DNA of 64,000 nt from Tubulanus polymorphus (lineage: Eukaryota; Nemertea; Palaeonemertea; Tubulaniformes; Tubulanidae): positions 25,456,153-25,520,152 of the forward strand of contig NC_134028.1 of NCBI RefSeq assembly GCF_964204645.1, read 5' to 3'. Position 1 is the first letter of the stretch; every line of letters starts with the position of its first letter. The notes beneath the pieces were generated by a model that had not been told where the DNA came from, ran no database searches, and saw only the letters and a list, made by a program, of their open reading frames with translations. Below, piece after piece: positions 1 through 12,318 of the stretch. Made by a program: the position numbers and the translations under genes.

Positions 1-1050
1 AGATGAAATTTAAGATAATAAATCGAATGTACCATAAAAATCGAAACATTTAGTGCCTTTTGATCGATGATTTAAACTTTGAATTATATGTATGTGTGTG
101 TGTTGATTTTAGAGATTGAGAGTAGTTCCAGTATTTATTTCTAAGACTGTGATAAAAATATCGTTTTAATTTGCTGTGATTTTTTCTCCTATTTTCTATG
201 AATTGTTGTTTTTGCTATACAATTTCACACGACGCTTAAGTTCGGTCGTTCACCTTTTTTATGAATCATGATTAAATGATTTCAAATTTTGTAATTATTA
301 CGCAAAAATGTGCTTTATGATTGACCAAAAATAAAATCATTATTTGAAAAGAAAGTTGAAGTCGGTTTTAAGTTGATTTTCGTCTGGGTCACAGAAATCA
401 GAGTTCGTGCAGTCATATGCTTTTGTTTTAAGTGACCGACTGCAAATTGGTTGGGAAACAATAGCAAGACCTCCGTCATCAACATATGACAAACCCTCGA
501 AGTTTGTAAATCCCCTGATGATCTTTTGTTGTTACGTGTGGTATGTCTCCACTTATTGGCAGACAAATTATGACATAATGTGCAAATCCTCTATTGGCAC
601 TTGAAACCCTGCATTTCAAGATATCGGCAAAATTTCATAAAGCTATTTCTTATGTAAAATGGTGTTTGCAAACGCTACAAAATGTCAAAAGTTGATTCGT
701 AAGAAGTAAGATTTGATTTAGGTTAAAATCTAATATAATATCATGGTTGATTTATTGCGTTAAAAAAAATCATAAATAAAAAATTTTCCTACACACATTT
801 AGTACAGTAGTAGATCTCGGTTAATCCGGACCATTTCATGACTAATAAAATTGAACCAGTTCATGAGAAATCCAGATTAAACATCGTGGTTTACATACAT
901 TTCAGCCCAGATCAGAACTGATCAAAATCAAGATTCAACTGATCCGAATGAAGTGAGGTCAACCGTACATCAAAATGTCTAAAATTCACACACATTTTCA
1001 CAAGAACGTTTTTTTTTTTGGATTCCTCATTATGCGAATCCGTTTGACGA
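1..1050. other. Intergenic / 3' flank of PGS1
   Basis: I see no convincing coding exon here. The stretch is AT-rich and lies just past the PGS1 stop codon (PGS1 is on the minus strand), so part of it is probably PGS1 3' UTR. It contains one pogo-like MITE copy at 803-967, listed separately. Short open frames in this stretch have no recognisable protein character. Confidence 0.6.
803..967. mobile_element. Pogo-like MITE copy (TA-flanked)
   Basis: The left end reads TACAGTAGTAGATCTCGG and the right end, reverse complemented, reads TACGGTTGACCTCACTTC. Both have the CAGT/CGGT-GA-CTC-TTCGGA layout of pogo/Tigger-type inverted ends flanked by TA. A second copy at 10731-10900 shares the same internal order of motifs, including GAGAAATCC, GATTAAA and AACTGATCCG. 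There is no transposase ORF inside, so it is a non-autonomous element. Assignment to pogo is from the end sequences only. Confidence 0.5.
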
Positions 1051-4000
1051 CTAGAAGAATGTTTTAATGTAGTCCGTCACATAAGTCACCCATACAGGAA
1101 TGTATCTTTCCGGTTTTTCGAACGTTTTATTATCAACTCGTAGCGATCGATTCTGCATTTTTACGTGTTCCTGAAATATAGCAGACGTAGAAAGTATGAG
1201 AGCGGACAGAGTGAATTTATAAAACGGCACCATCAAATATTGCAGCGTCCTTTACTGGTTTAAGTCTTGAATGATAGGGGCCAGTTTTACAGACTGGTAT
1301 TAACTTAAACCCGGGGGCTAACTCAATTGAAAATGAATTGACTGAGTTAGCCCCTGGGTTATAAAACTGGGCCTTGAGTACCAATGCAGATATGATATGA
1401 TACAAGAATTAGAGGTCGGGTGCAGATCTAGGTAGGGATTACTTTTAATACCCGTCTCTCAACAAACATACAATTTTGTTGGAAACTCTGGTGAAAGGTA
1501 CAGCTGGTGTATTATTCCTGATTCACACATACCTGTTTGAGTTGTAGCTGTAATTGTTTATTACACGTAACGAGAGCTATTTGTGCTTCTAAATCACGGT
1601 ATACTGATCTATAACCTGTTACAAAAACAAAGAAAATTATCATCAATCATAACATGGTATTTTCAGCCAGTTTTGTAGACATCACATGGTATGCTAGGGA
1701 CGCTCATGAAGTACCGTATGTACACGAAATTGTGCTGATTATCTCCTTCATCTCCTCACCCCCATTCGCAAACTCACATTTTCCCTGATTTTTCCATGTT
1801 ATAACACAAAATTCTCTGAGTGAATCGGAGGAATTTTTTGGTTTTCGAATGATACAATTCATTCATTTTAATGAATTCAATATTGATAGAGAAATGCGCG
1901 GTCAACCACATCCAAATTCCCTGAGTTTTCCAGCGTTATTTTTTTTGCAAAATTTGTCAAAGTCTCTGAATATATTTCTGAGATTTTTCAAGATTTCCAG
2001 GTCAGATGCCACCCTGGAACTAACACCTCAGGTTTGAAGGTGTTGAAAATGATTCATAAAACCAGCCCCTGGCGACTAACTTACCGAAATTTGGAGAACC
2101 TATAAGCGTTAGAGTCGGAAGCGTTTGTCCAGGTAAATAATACCACAATCCTTTCACGTGAAATGTCCATTTATCTCGATAATACTCGTATAGTTCGACG
2201 CGTGTCGTCTGACCCAGCGAGCAGACGCGTTCGTAAAAGTTCTTCGCTATATAAGTGTACGCGTCAGGTATAGCTCCTGAGAGACCTTTAGCACCGTAGA
2301 ACCCGTTAACCTTGAAAATAATTTGTTAAATCATCTTTAGCCAGGTTATCATAATTACACATCTAATTGAAAATGTAACTATTGTAAGTTTTTGAATCAG
2401 AAATTGTGTATTAAGATTTTGAGAATTGGTAATTCAGTGGTCTGTAAACTCGATTTTTGATTTATTAAGCGCCTAATTGGGAGCAAATTGGGTAAAAAAT
2501 CCTGGTCCAAACTGTGTCGATTTAGTCATAGTCTACTCTATACTACAAACATTTCTTATTGCCGATTTCTAAAAATTGAAGGAGTTTTAAAGGACCTATA
2601 AAAGCATCTTCTGTTTAGAAGTTTTTAAGGAATCTAGGAGTCGTAGGCACCCTGTTACAACTATTTATACTCATACCTGAGGAGACGCCATTATGATGTC
2701 ATATTTAGCTTTCGAATTGTTGAGTATCACATTCATATAGTCAGAAGTCAAATTAAAGTAACCCGACGCCAGGTATAGCCTCGACTCTGCCGACGCTGAA
2801 CTCATTAGGACGCGTGTCACTATTTCATCATCTTTGATACCTAGCGGTCCCATTTGAATCAGCGGATAAACCCATGTGTCTATTCCACTTGTCTCTCCAC
2901 TGTCATCATCATCTACAGTTTGTTCCGCGGCCGCTAATTCAGACACCGATTTGATAGTTAATTGTTCACGAAAATCGATGGATTTTTGTGGTATTTTACT
3001 CGCGACATAATCGAGTATCCGTTTTTGTGCTTCGGATTTGAAATTTTCGCCCCCATCGGCCTCTGGAAAGAAAACACCAAATGCAAAAGCTAGATTTCAA
3101 AAATACATGTCCCGTTGCGAATTAGAGTTAAGCAGTTCAAATAAAAGGAATTTCAAGCATGTTTAAAAGCATTTTTCATTTAGAGTTCTGTTCCATTTCG
3201 AATTGAAATTGGTGCATCCTAATGAGTCAACTCTAAGTCAAATCTTAACTCAGTTAGAACAGTGAAACTGGTTTTTGTGTCGGCTTCGTATTTTTTTGAA
3301 TGACGAAATCTGAATTTTACTGCATAAAAAATGAATATCATCAATATTGACCTGTGTAAGGATGTGGCATAGTCGGGTCGAACATCACCTCCGAATTGTC
3401 GGGCAAAACTCGAAACGACATCGACGAAACCGTGTCGACTAATCCGTGGAAAAAATCCGCTAATTGCGGACAATCTTTGATTAGGACGTATCGATCTTGA
3501 CGATTCGTGAAATACGAGTCGCTTAAATTCGCGCTGAAATCACAACAGAGAAATAAACAGCGTGAAATGAGACGTTTTAGGTTCCAGCATTTCAGGGGCC
3601 AGTTGCTCAAAAGCATACCGTTGAAAAGATGCCATTGTGACAATTGAAATTACATAGTCATCATGGCACTGAATGGAATACATTAACTTTTTGGAAATTG
3701 TTTTAGAAGTTTCAGAGTAAAGTGTATTTTCTAAAATCAAGACGAGATTTGGGGTTCACGAAAATATTTCCTCAATTCAGAGGAGTGAGTTTTTGAGGAA
3801 TGAAGAAGCGATTTCAAGAAGTGGCGTCATTAATGTACATACCCGCTCAGGATTAGATTGTCGTCGAACAGATAAACTTTAAGATGCGAAACGCCGATCG
3901 TTTCGTTGAATCTGTCCGGTAGAACGTTCTTCCAGAATCCGCGCAGGTTCGGCGTGTGATACAACGCCAATTGAACGCGGTCGTCGCCGAATTCCCGCAT

Positions 4001-4666
4001 CATCGGCAAGAACATCGAACGCGACGAAAACGCGCCTCGCGATCCGCGCGTATAGTCCAACAGTACGGTTAACTTGAAATCCGGGTCGCTGGACTTATTT
4101 ACGGCTTCGCGTAAACATTCAACCTGAATCCAAACGATCAAAGAGAAAATTCTTAATCAAATTAGAGAAAGAAAATTTTTCGAAATAAAGTGTGATTTCT
4201 TTTACCATTTCTTTCTCCAATTTGCCTGTGCCGAGGTATAATGACGCGAGACAAATTCGTTTCTTAGCATTCTGTGCCTCTTCCTATTAACAAATCAAAT
4301 CAACCATGTGTTAGTTAGTTAAAATTTACAAAGGTTTTCAAAATTTTCAGTTTAGGAGTTTTTCAAGGAATCAAGGAGTTGTAAGGACTCCGCAATGACC
4401 TAGCATCCCCAAGTACGAACAAGTGAGAAAACATGTTGGGGCCTAGCTAAAGAAAATAACTGACCTTCAGTTTATTATAGAAATCTTTAGGATCAGCTAT
4501 TACTGCGACGTTATTTCCAGAGATACCATAACAGGGCGTTAATTTACCGATCCATCCGAAATTTCTCAAAGACTGGCGCTGTTGCCGCACCTCCGAGGCG
4601 GCGGCCATCATCGCATTATTCTCCGATTCCGATTGGACTTCACGCAGAGGAACTGCCACTTTATTG
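1051..4666 (-). CDS. PGS1: PGS1, mitochondrial phosphatidylglycerophosphate synthase (5' end missing)
   Basis: CDP-diacylglycerol:glycerol-3-phosphate phosphatidyltransferase makes phosphatidylglycerophosphate, the first committed step to cardiolipin in mitochondria. Exons read on the minus strand: 4666-4465, 4283-4206, 4123-3843, 3533-3352, 3062-2677, 2310-2085, 1615-1533 and 1170-1051. All junctions are GT-AG and phases agree. Together they encode about 519 residues. The phospholipase D-type HKD motif reads HLKVYLFDDN, followed by LSGANLSDSYFTNRQDRY, both diagnostic of PGS1. A later TFHVKGLW and LIGSPNFGYRS carry the second, degenerate HKD half. The protein ends in DYIKTFF. The exon at 4666 opens in phase 2, so an upstream exon with the targeting peptide is missing. 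A donor-like site at 4713/4712 fits the phase, but its reading frame hits a stop within 50 nt, so I leave the start open. Confidence 0.93.
1277..1373. mobile_element. Foldback MITE, GGGCCCAGTTTCA family (degenerate copy)
   Basis: A hairpin with ends GGGGCCAGTTTTACAG and, at the right end, TAAAACTGGGCC. An inner inverted pair, GGGGGCTAACTCAATT and AATTGACTGAGTTAGCCCC, makes nearly the whole element self-complementary. It sits in the last PGS1 intron. Related foldbacks lie at 11322-11436, 13775-13869 and 45256-45393. Confidence 0.6.
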
Positions 4667-4713
4667 CTGAAACTATAAATGGCTGCAGGTTGAACTAACG
4701 AAGATCACTTACA

Positions 4714-6434
4714 TCAAAAACAGCGACTCAACCGGACAGGATTGTGAAGTTTTAGAATTTCAAGTATGCAAATCATCAAATCTAAAAAAATTCCTTTGAC
4801 CTAAGCAGAGTTTTTACTTGTTTTGCACGAATAACTCCCCTTAAACACAACTACTATTGAATTCAACAACACATTTTAGCCAAACCATGAAACCAAAAAT
4901 CAGTACTTTTGGTTTAATAGGTATATGTTGAGCCTTGTTGACATATCATACTCTATTCCTTGTTACTGGTTGCGCTAGACTGCATTACATAGGCAAAAAT
5001 ACAGTTCGTCAAAAATTATCAATTAAACATTAAAAGAGGTGTTAAATATGATTATCTTATCTTGATGAAGAACTGGGTTATCAGAACAAACTTTGATGTT
5101 CTGTTTTTAGCCTAACATGGCATTTTTAGAGACCAAACTAAAAAGGACTGATATCAAAAACTGGTGATAGGTTGCTTTTTTTAGGAAACTTGCTAGTTTG
5201 AAATTTTCAGCAAATTTTGAAAGGTAAGGCGAAGGGATTAGGCCATTCCTTAAGTTATGTAAACACAAATTATTACTAATTCATATCCCATCCCTCTCCT
5301 ATACATACAATTTTAAGTAGCCTAAAGAAAAAAATGGACTAACTAATTTCAAAAATTTTTTGGGCCCTTTTGAGACTCGGGTTCTTTTATTGTCATTGGT
5401 TGGTTAAGCCAAGAAAAAGGGACGTAGGTCGTCGTCAGGACTCTTGTTGTAAATCTTGTATCAAACTTTAAAACAAACGGGGAAAAATCTGGCTTCTCTT
5501 TTCAAAACGAATCAAATAAAACATGAAGATATCCTTACAATCTTGGGATTTTCTGTATAATATGACCTAATCGTTGTTCAGAAAGTGGTGGAAACTTCAT
5601 TTAGGAAAAGAATTCGCGAAAATTGGAAATATTGAGTATCGAAATTTAGTACAGTCGACGACCTTGAAAAAATGCCTGATAATGTCTTCGTCACCGATTT
5701 TTCAATTCAAAATTTATCAATTTCCCAAAAATATATATTTTCAACACAGAAAGTCTGCGAATCTATGGAATTCCTCAAGGGCCATACGACTTACGAATTA
5801 CGCTTTTCTAATTACGCGTTAGCATGAAAATGATATTAGGCTCTAGAAGAGATTTGGTAAAGAGCTGATGCATAATCTATTCATAAAAAAAATCCTATTC
5901 CTGAAACCATAATGCTGAAACCATTTCAAAAATAAACCCAAAATCAACACTATTTCAGGGCCAAATCAATAACAGTATAACTTTGAAAAAAAGAAATATT
6001 CATTTTCTTAATGTTGTTATTAAAAACAATTTGAAAACTGCTAAACAAACTGTTTTAAAACATTTCGTTTCTGGAATTTCAATAATTCCAACTTTTCTGG
6101 CGACAGGGTAAGCAGAAATCTGGTTTCTGGATTATATGCCATTCAAGAATCCTAATCCGGATTTACGATATTACTGCTACATTTGATTCGAATTTTTGGA
6201 ATTTTTGTTATCCCGACAATAAATAAAGCACATAAAATTAAGAAATTTTATCCATTGCTGTATATTCCGTTTCGGAAATAGAGATATTGATAATCTTTCA
6301 ATAGTGATAGGGGGCAGCACCGTCTTGTTTTACGGGCATGCGTCAATGGTGATTTCGTCATTGGGTTGGAACGCTTTTTTTCGCTACCAGCTGCTTTTAC
6401 ACCTGTTTTTATTCGTTTTCGAGAATAGTCTATA
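4714..6434. other. Spacer between PGS1 and PDAP1
   Basis: This AT-rich stretch separates two divergent genes. It must contain the missing 5' exon and promoter of PGS1 and the promoter of PDAP1, but I could not place either transcription start. Short open frames here (the longest runs from 5574 to 5822) look like chance frames. Confidence 0.5.
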
Positions 6435-9400
6435 ATGCCGGGACCACGAGGAGGAGGTAAAATAGACGTTTTAAATTATCAACATAGAATTTTATTATTT
6501 AGAAAGCTGGCATTTAAGAATTTACGGAATGAATGTTACTAAAATAAAGAGAAACTTGTCTGAATCGTCGACGATGTTGAGTATCGAAAGAAACCGTTTT
6601 AGAGCGATAGGGTGACTAATGGGTGAGGGTAACAATGAGGTGCATCTGTTAAGAACCAACTGATAGTTTTAGTTTACTGGGTAAAGCGCTTTATGTGGCG
6701 TATGTAAACAAATGTAATTTAGGTGTTCTGTTACTAAAGTAGGCTGAAGTAAAATACGACGGACATCAAATTCTGTGTTTGAATGTGCCGCCATCTTGGT
6801 CATTATTGATCTACTCGGTAAAAATCTCTTCCCCGAGCATTTTTGTCAGTTCACTCAATCTGTCAAACAAATTAAATGTGCCAAGTTGTGAGGATATGGG
6901 GCAAACCCTTTCGGGCAGTGATGACTAGTTAACAATACCCAAAAAAGCGCTGGGGATAAAATTAACATTTTCAGAAAATTCCACCACAGTCCATCTTCAC
7001 CCGTCAAGGGATTCGAACCCACTACGCCAAAGCTGTTCCGCGAACCCCTTGACCTCACGAGTCGTTGGAGTCGTTACTAGCCGACCAGAATCCGGTCGTA
7101 CCAATCACAGCGCTTGTGACAAACCGACAGTAGACTTCTGTTGGTTTTCCCGTTAAATGGACCAATCAGCGAACGTTTTACCGAACAAGGAAGTATTTCG
7201 CAAATCGATATATGACGTCATGCGCAACAGCACCAGTAATGAAATCACGCTTCGTGAGGCCAGGGGGCGCTGGTGGAAGCGAGTTCGGGAGTGATACTGG
7301 ACCCCTGGCAAGCGAGGATGACCACAGTCTGACAGTAACTAACAGGCATGCCACTATGATGCGTCTGTATCGGTAGTTACTAATATTTAAATACCAATAC
7401 AAATATTTGTTACAACGTTTGACGTGTACTTCCATCTTTCATTAGAGATAAAAACTAATTACTAATTACATCAATGCAGGTAGAGGACGAAAAGGTCTGC
7501 ATAAAGGTCAGAGACGTCACTTCACTAGTGCGGAAGAATTACAACAGCAAGCAGAGTTACGAAGAAAAGAACTAGAATGGAGGGTAAGTAAAATGCGTGT
7601 CCATAGCCCTCTGACTGGCTGCGAGTGACAAGTCGCCGTCTCAACTTCTTCTTCATTGTTGTCAAGTTCTGTAAAATGGTACTGTGGATAAGGAGGATTG
7701 AGACTCAAAAAACCCTCTTTAAAATCTTTAAATGCCCATTTATCTGAAGGTACTTTTGCAAAAAACCAAGCATGCAAAATAACATTTTGTATTCCATACA
7801 TTATCTCTATCAAAGAGATATAGTCAACGTTGCCCAAGACCGGAACAGCAGCTGGTGGAGACTTTGATGATGATGACATTGTTTTGAAAGATTATTTCTT
7901 TAATTCGAAGTCGAATCATTCATCTAATGCGCTAGAACTCAGTCAGTAGAGAAGACAGATAGTCTTCATTATTATTATCCATAAAAGATGTCCCATTGGT
8001 GATCCGTTTGAGCTGGGACGTGGGAGTGAACCTCACTGGTTTGAGGAAGGATGTCTACACCCAAACAGCCCTCGTCCACAAAATTCTCAAGTTCACAAAC
8101 CCCGTCCCTCTCGACATTGGACGTCTTTATGGACAGTCTTCTGTGAACGCTCCTAAGGATACACTTGAATTCTTACCGATGGGGTTAAAATTTCTTTTCT
8201 ACCTTTTCAGGCGAAAAAAGGTGATAATACTGATGATGAAGATGAGGAGGAAGAACAGGCCGGAGAAGGAGGAGCGGCGAAGAAGAAAACTGAATCGGAC
8301 TCGAGCGAAGAATCTTCTTCGGATGAAAGCGATGAGGAGGTAAGATTCTGACCGATCCACCAGGTGTCACTAGTGTACAGTAACTAACATCCTCGCTTGC
8401 CAGAGGTCCGGTATCACTCCCAAACTCGCTTCCACATCTATTTATTTACTCAAATTGCCAATGCGAGTTCCAAACGCTCCTCGAGACGCTTTGATTCGAT
8501 TTACAAGATGGTGCTTGTGACAGTAGCGTATTATTCCTTAAATTTTTAATAAGAGCACCTCAACTATTGTAACACTCAATATGGCAAGGGAAAATCCACC
8601 GCTAGTACTTGGTTTATGGCGCTGCAGCTATTCTCCCACATCAATTACTGGTATGAATAAATGTAGAGGAGAATTGAATCTGATGTACCTCGGAAACTTG
8701 TTTTATAATATTTAGATTCAGCAAACTTGAAGATTCAATTCTAAGTTGATAAAGAGATTTTGATTAATATTTCATTATTCGTATCCTTTTACAATAAATT
8801 TTACACGATTTCATAAATACAGCATCAGATGATTTTAAAGAGAGTGAACTGAATTTGACGGCGTTGATTTAAACGTCGACTGTTACTACGAGTGGCATTT
8901 TCAATTTTAAAACGTCTTATCTTTCTAGCTTCATAAAAAGAAAGGCGTTTCACATCTTATAGAAATTGAAAATCCAAATCGAGTAAAAACTAAAGATGCA
9001 AAAAAGGCAACGGAAGTCGATGTTAACGCAAAAGCGCAACTTTCCAGACGTGAAAGGTATGTTAATCCTGACCATACGCATAAGGCTGGGTCAATCTAGG
9101 GGGTCAATCTTGTGAGACTTTCGTAAGACCCAAGATATCATCCGTAGGTGGTAACAACGCATGTCAAAAAGGACTTGAAAAAATAGTTTGGTAGAAATTT
9201 CTGGTAAAGATTATTTTCTGGTGAAAGAGCACGCGGGCGCATTTAATGAATAAATCTGATTTAACCTAGACAATTGGTAAGATCCTTGAATATTGCCTCT
9301 GGATCTGCCTGTGACAGGTTTCCTGCTGCAGGCTTCCTACCTCGCCATTGAAAGAAACACCATCAATCTTAACAGAACACCACAAGCAAAATTCCAAATA

Positions 9401-9954
9401 CTGAGAAAAAAAGTCAATCTTTTATGTATTTCTGGCATCTCATTATGGAAGCCATTTCAAAGTTGATTGATTTTAACTCTATGGTTAATGTATGGTCAGT
9501 GTCACCATCCGGTGAGGAGGTATAGCCGCGTTTGAAAACAACCCGTCAAAAAGGTGTAACCTTCTTCGACGATATCATCTCTTTACAGGGAGGTGCTGGA
9601 AAAAGAGCGAAAGCGTTTGGATTACGAGAAACGTCATTCCGAAGGTAAAACGGACGAGGCCCGCGCCGATTTAGCTCGGTTAGCGATCATTAGAAAACAG
9701 AGAGAAGATGCAGCGAAGAAACGCGACGAGGAGAAAAAAAGTAAGAAATATCGGAATAGCGTATAATGTAAACAGCAGGGTCCCTACGACTCCTTGATTT
9801 CTTAAAAACTCCTGAACAGAAAATGCTTTTAAACTGCTTTAATTTGAACAAAATAAGCAAGAGTCCTATGATTATTGAAGTGTCAGATTCTTTATCAATT
9901 TTGCGATGTTCGATTTTTTTTCTAGTGAAAGACGCGCAAAAAGGGAAACGATGA
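6435..9954 (+). CDS. PDAP1: PDAP1, 28 kDa heat- and acid-stable phosphoprotein
   Basis: PDAP1 (PDGF-associated protein, PAP28) is a small, charged, largely disordered phosphoprotein. Six exons: 6435-6456, 7480-7583, 8211-8339, 8929-9056, 9589-9740 and 9926-9954. They sum to 564 nt, encoding 187 residues (human PDAP1 is about 181). The protein starts MPGPRGG, continues GRGRKGLHKGQRRHFTSAEE, then an acidic serine-rich stretch (8211-8339), then KKKGVSHLIEIENPN and a basic coiled-coil-like C terminus ending in KGKR. The block around GVSHLIEIENPNRV is the family hallmark. All introns are GT-AG. Introns 1 and 3 carry an inverted repeat pair described in the findings. Exon 1 codes for only seven full residues, which is why it is easily missed. 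Confidence 0.95.
6787..6799 (-). promoter_or_regulatory. YY1-type motif in PDAP1 intron 1
   Basis: GCCGCCATCTTGG is the reverse complement of CCAAGATGGCGGC, the classic YY1 site often found just downstream of transcription starts of housekeeping genes. It lies about 350 bp after the PDAP1 start codon. The match is direct; binding is inference. Confidence 0.35.
6960..7075 (-). repeat. tRNA-like (SINE-type) sequence
   Basis: On the minus strand GGGTTCGAATCCC matches the RNA polymerase III B box. About 40 nt upstream GTGAGGTCAAGGGG resembles an A box. It lies in PDAP1 intron 1. The match is partial and no tail or target duplication was identified, so this is a tentative SINE fragment. Confidence 0.35.
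7271..8436. repeat. Inverted repeat pair bracketing PDAP1 exons 2-3
   Basis: The arm at 7271-7320 and the arm at 8388-8436 are inverted copies of each other. Over about 47 bp I count three mismatches. Shared text includes GCAAGCGAGGATG on one strand and CATCCTCGCTTGC on the other. One arm is in intron 1, 160 bp before exon 2; the other is in intron 3, 48 bp after exon 3. Because real exons lie between them, this is not one transposon but two opposed copies of a dispersed repeat. Confidence 0.7.
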
Positions 9955-10730
9955 TGAAAGTTGAAAACATTGTTTAGCCGCATTTATTGAAAACGAATGA
10001 AAAAAAAACATTGAAAGTGACGTCGTCGTAATATTGGGACACGTGAAGCTGCAGTTTGATTCTGTTCTGCCGTGTAGGACTTGTACCTCGAACGGCGCGC
10101 AACATCATCCGGTGACCTCCGAAAACGGATGAAAAAATTTCATCAAAACTTTGTGTCGAAAAATCTTGTCATTGAATCTTGAAAGTGTTTTCAAGAGTAA
10201 TTTTAGTCCGACCCTTTTGGAATTTACTTAAGAACTGTCCAATAAGTACATACAAACCTTTTCTCGGATTTTCAACAGCTATCTATGTACATAAGGAGAA
10301 ATGGCTAAGGGGAACTGTTAATGCCACTGTGGCAATCAAGGATTCCATTTAACGATTCCACTTCCAGGTTTGCTGGTAGTTACTCGGGTCTTCGTCGATC
10401 AATTTCTCCTACATTTCAGTTCAAATCAATTGAAAGTTTCTCTTGAATAAATCAATTATTAACGAAGACTTTACCGATCACTTAGTATAAAAATTAATTT
10501 CACGTATATTTGGTGGGTCCTGTGATATTTTATGCATTCGGGAGCCTAAAAATCCAGTTAAAAGTTGATCGATAATCAACTGATTTTGGCAATGTCGAGA
10601 TAGCTGGTGTTGCAGTTCCCCAACAGTCCCTTATCAACCTACGTTAAGATTTGCCTAGTCCAAAACGTGTATGATTTGATACAGTTTCATAATCTTACTG
10701 CATGTAAATGTAACTAGTTACAATGTACAG

Positions 10731-10900
10731 CAGTAGAACCCGCTTAATTCGAATCATTTTTTTTTAGGACAGATGAAATTCATCTGGTTTACGAGAAATC
10801 CCGATTAAAATGATATTTTACACGCATTCTGTTTAGATGGATCTGATCGAATGAGATCGAAATTTGGATAAAACTGATCCGCATCAAGCGGGCTCAACTG
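10731..10900. mobile_element. Pogo-like MITE copy
   Basis: The left end is CAGTAGAACCCGCTTAATTC; the right end, reverse complemented, is CAGTTGAGCCCGCTTGATGC. It shares internal motifs with the copy at 803-967. It is non-autonomous, with no ORF. Confidence 0.55.
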
Positions 10901-11321
10901 TGTTTATTCAACTTTTTGAGGCAATTTTTGAACTCTTGTCAAGTCGGTCAAAAGTCAGAATTTGTCGTGTATGAGTAAGGCGAGGTTTACTGAACTATAA
11001 ATCATGCGGATGATTATGCTTTAATGTACAGGCCTGACTGCCGACTGAAATAGTTATCGTTCATCAATAGTTGTTCGCGATGTTCACTTTCGTACTGTGC
11101 TAATAATATTATCAATTACATTCATTTTGTAAATGCCTAGTGTTTAAAACTTATTATTATAATAATAATATTAATATTATGATTGATATGAATAAGTATG
11201 ACGTAATTTCTAGAAGTTTGAATTATGAGACTGGTTCACTTGTATTGGTTCCGTGTCAGATTTTCCTGAAACCTTTTTCCTTCAGTTAGACGTGCTGTAG
11301 TATCTCTCTATCAATCTGCAG

Positions 11322-11436
11322 CCTGGGCCCAGTTTCACAAAAAGGATTAAAGCCTAAATCGATTTAAGATAAACTGAATTAATGAAGAAATTAAATCGAT
11401 TTAAGAGTTAAACCTTTTTGTGAAACTGGGCCCAGG
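11322..11436. mobile_element. Foldback MITE, GGGCCCAGTTTCA family (best copy)
   Basis: A perfect 24-bp terminal inverted repeat begins CCTGGGCCCAGTTTCACA at the left and ends TGTGAAACTGGGCCCAGG at the right. Inside, AAATCGATTTAAG-type blocks pair as well, so almost the whole 115 bp folds back. It is the cleanest of at least four copies in the window. Confidence 0.75.
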
Positions 11437-12058
11437 ACTGCATTGTTCTTGATCAATAGCTTCATCTTCATGCATGCAGGACTTCACCACATAATTCTAA
11501 TCGAACATAAACTACAATAGACTCTGCCTTACTTGATATCATCAGTCTGCCGTTCAAGTCTGTGAATTTTACAGAAATTTATTTCGAAAAAGCCTATTTC
11601 CTTGATTCCAAAATCAGTGAAATATTAGCAGTCCAAATACTACCGAATGAGGCAGAGTTTACTCTAGAAACATCAGATATTTTATCACTATTCCTTCCAA
11701 ATTGTGTGATCAAAAGTGAATTTCTGATGGGGGGGAAGTTCAGGGCTGTAGATTCATAACCTGCCAGTAGATCTGAAAGTCCTCTCGGGCTGGAGTCTTT
11801 TTTCCATCAATCAATGAAGATATAAGACAAAGATCTTTCCATAGAAATGACATATGTATTAATACAATTCATTGAATCTGCACCGGATAAGCAAAAAATC
11901 ATTGGTCCCATCCATTCATGATCTCTTAACAAAATAACCTAAAATTCTCTATTTTGAGTAAAAATCTCTGTGCGTGTCATTAAGTAAATGAACCCCATGA
12001 ATGGAAATTTAAGTTTTAGTATTTCTTTAGCGCGTATTTTCTTTCATGCATTTAAAGC

Positions 12059-12254
12059 ATAAGCTAAAAAATTCATGCCCTATTTCTCCTTTTTGCTTAG
12101 CTTTAAAGTTGACCCAGCCATGTTCCTATATACCCTGTATATTAACGTGTACCATAACAAACCCAGCAGTTAAAGAAATAAACTGATTACAAATTTTATT
12201 GCAGTTTACTACATGACCCGACCGAGAAGAAACAAGGTATCATTTGTTTTAGCC
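12059..12254. mobile_element. MITE with TAGGCTAAAA / TTTAGCCTA ends
   Basis: The left part (AAGCTAAAAAATT ... TTTCTCC ... GTTGACCCAGCC) matches the left end of the copy at 28762-28978. The right part (GAAACAAGGTATCATTTG then TTTAGCCTAAA) matches its right end. Other copies lie at 15435-15655 and, in part, 13332-13432. Confidence 0.55.
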
Positions 12255-12318
12255 TAAATACAAATGAATACTTTAATTCAGCACCTTGACGATAATTAAT
12301 TTCACCGCAGCAATTCTG

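Larger units (their letters stand above)
9955..12318. other. Spacer between PDAP1 and the arrestin-like gene (convergent)
   Basis: This is 3' flanking sequence for both neighbours. It holds three transposon remnants (10731-10900, 11322-11436, 12059-12254), listed separately. I found no additional exon. The open frame at 11562-11759 has no recognisable features. Confidence 0.55.

Noticed and set aside
4714-4770. A 5' exon of PGS1 ending at the donor 4713/4712
   Set aside because: The phase fits, but the frame meets a stop within about 50 nt and there is no good acceptor or start codon after it.
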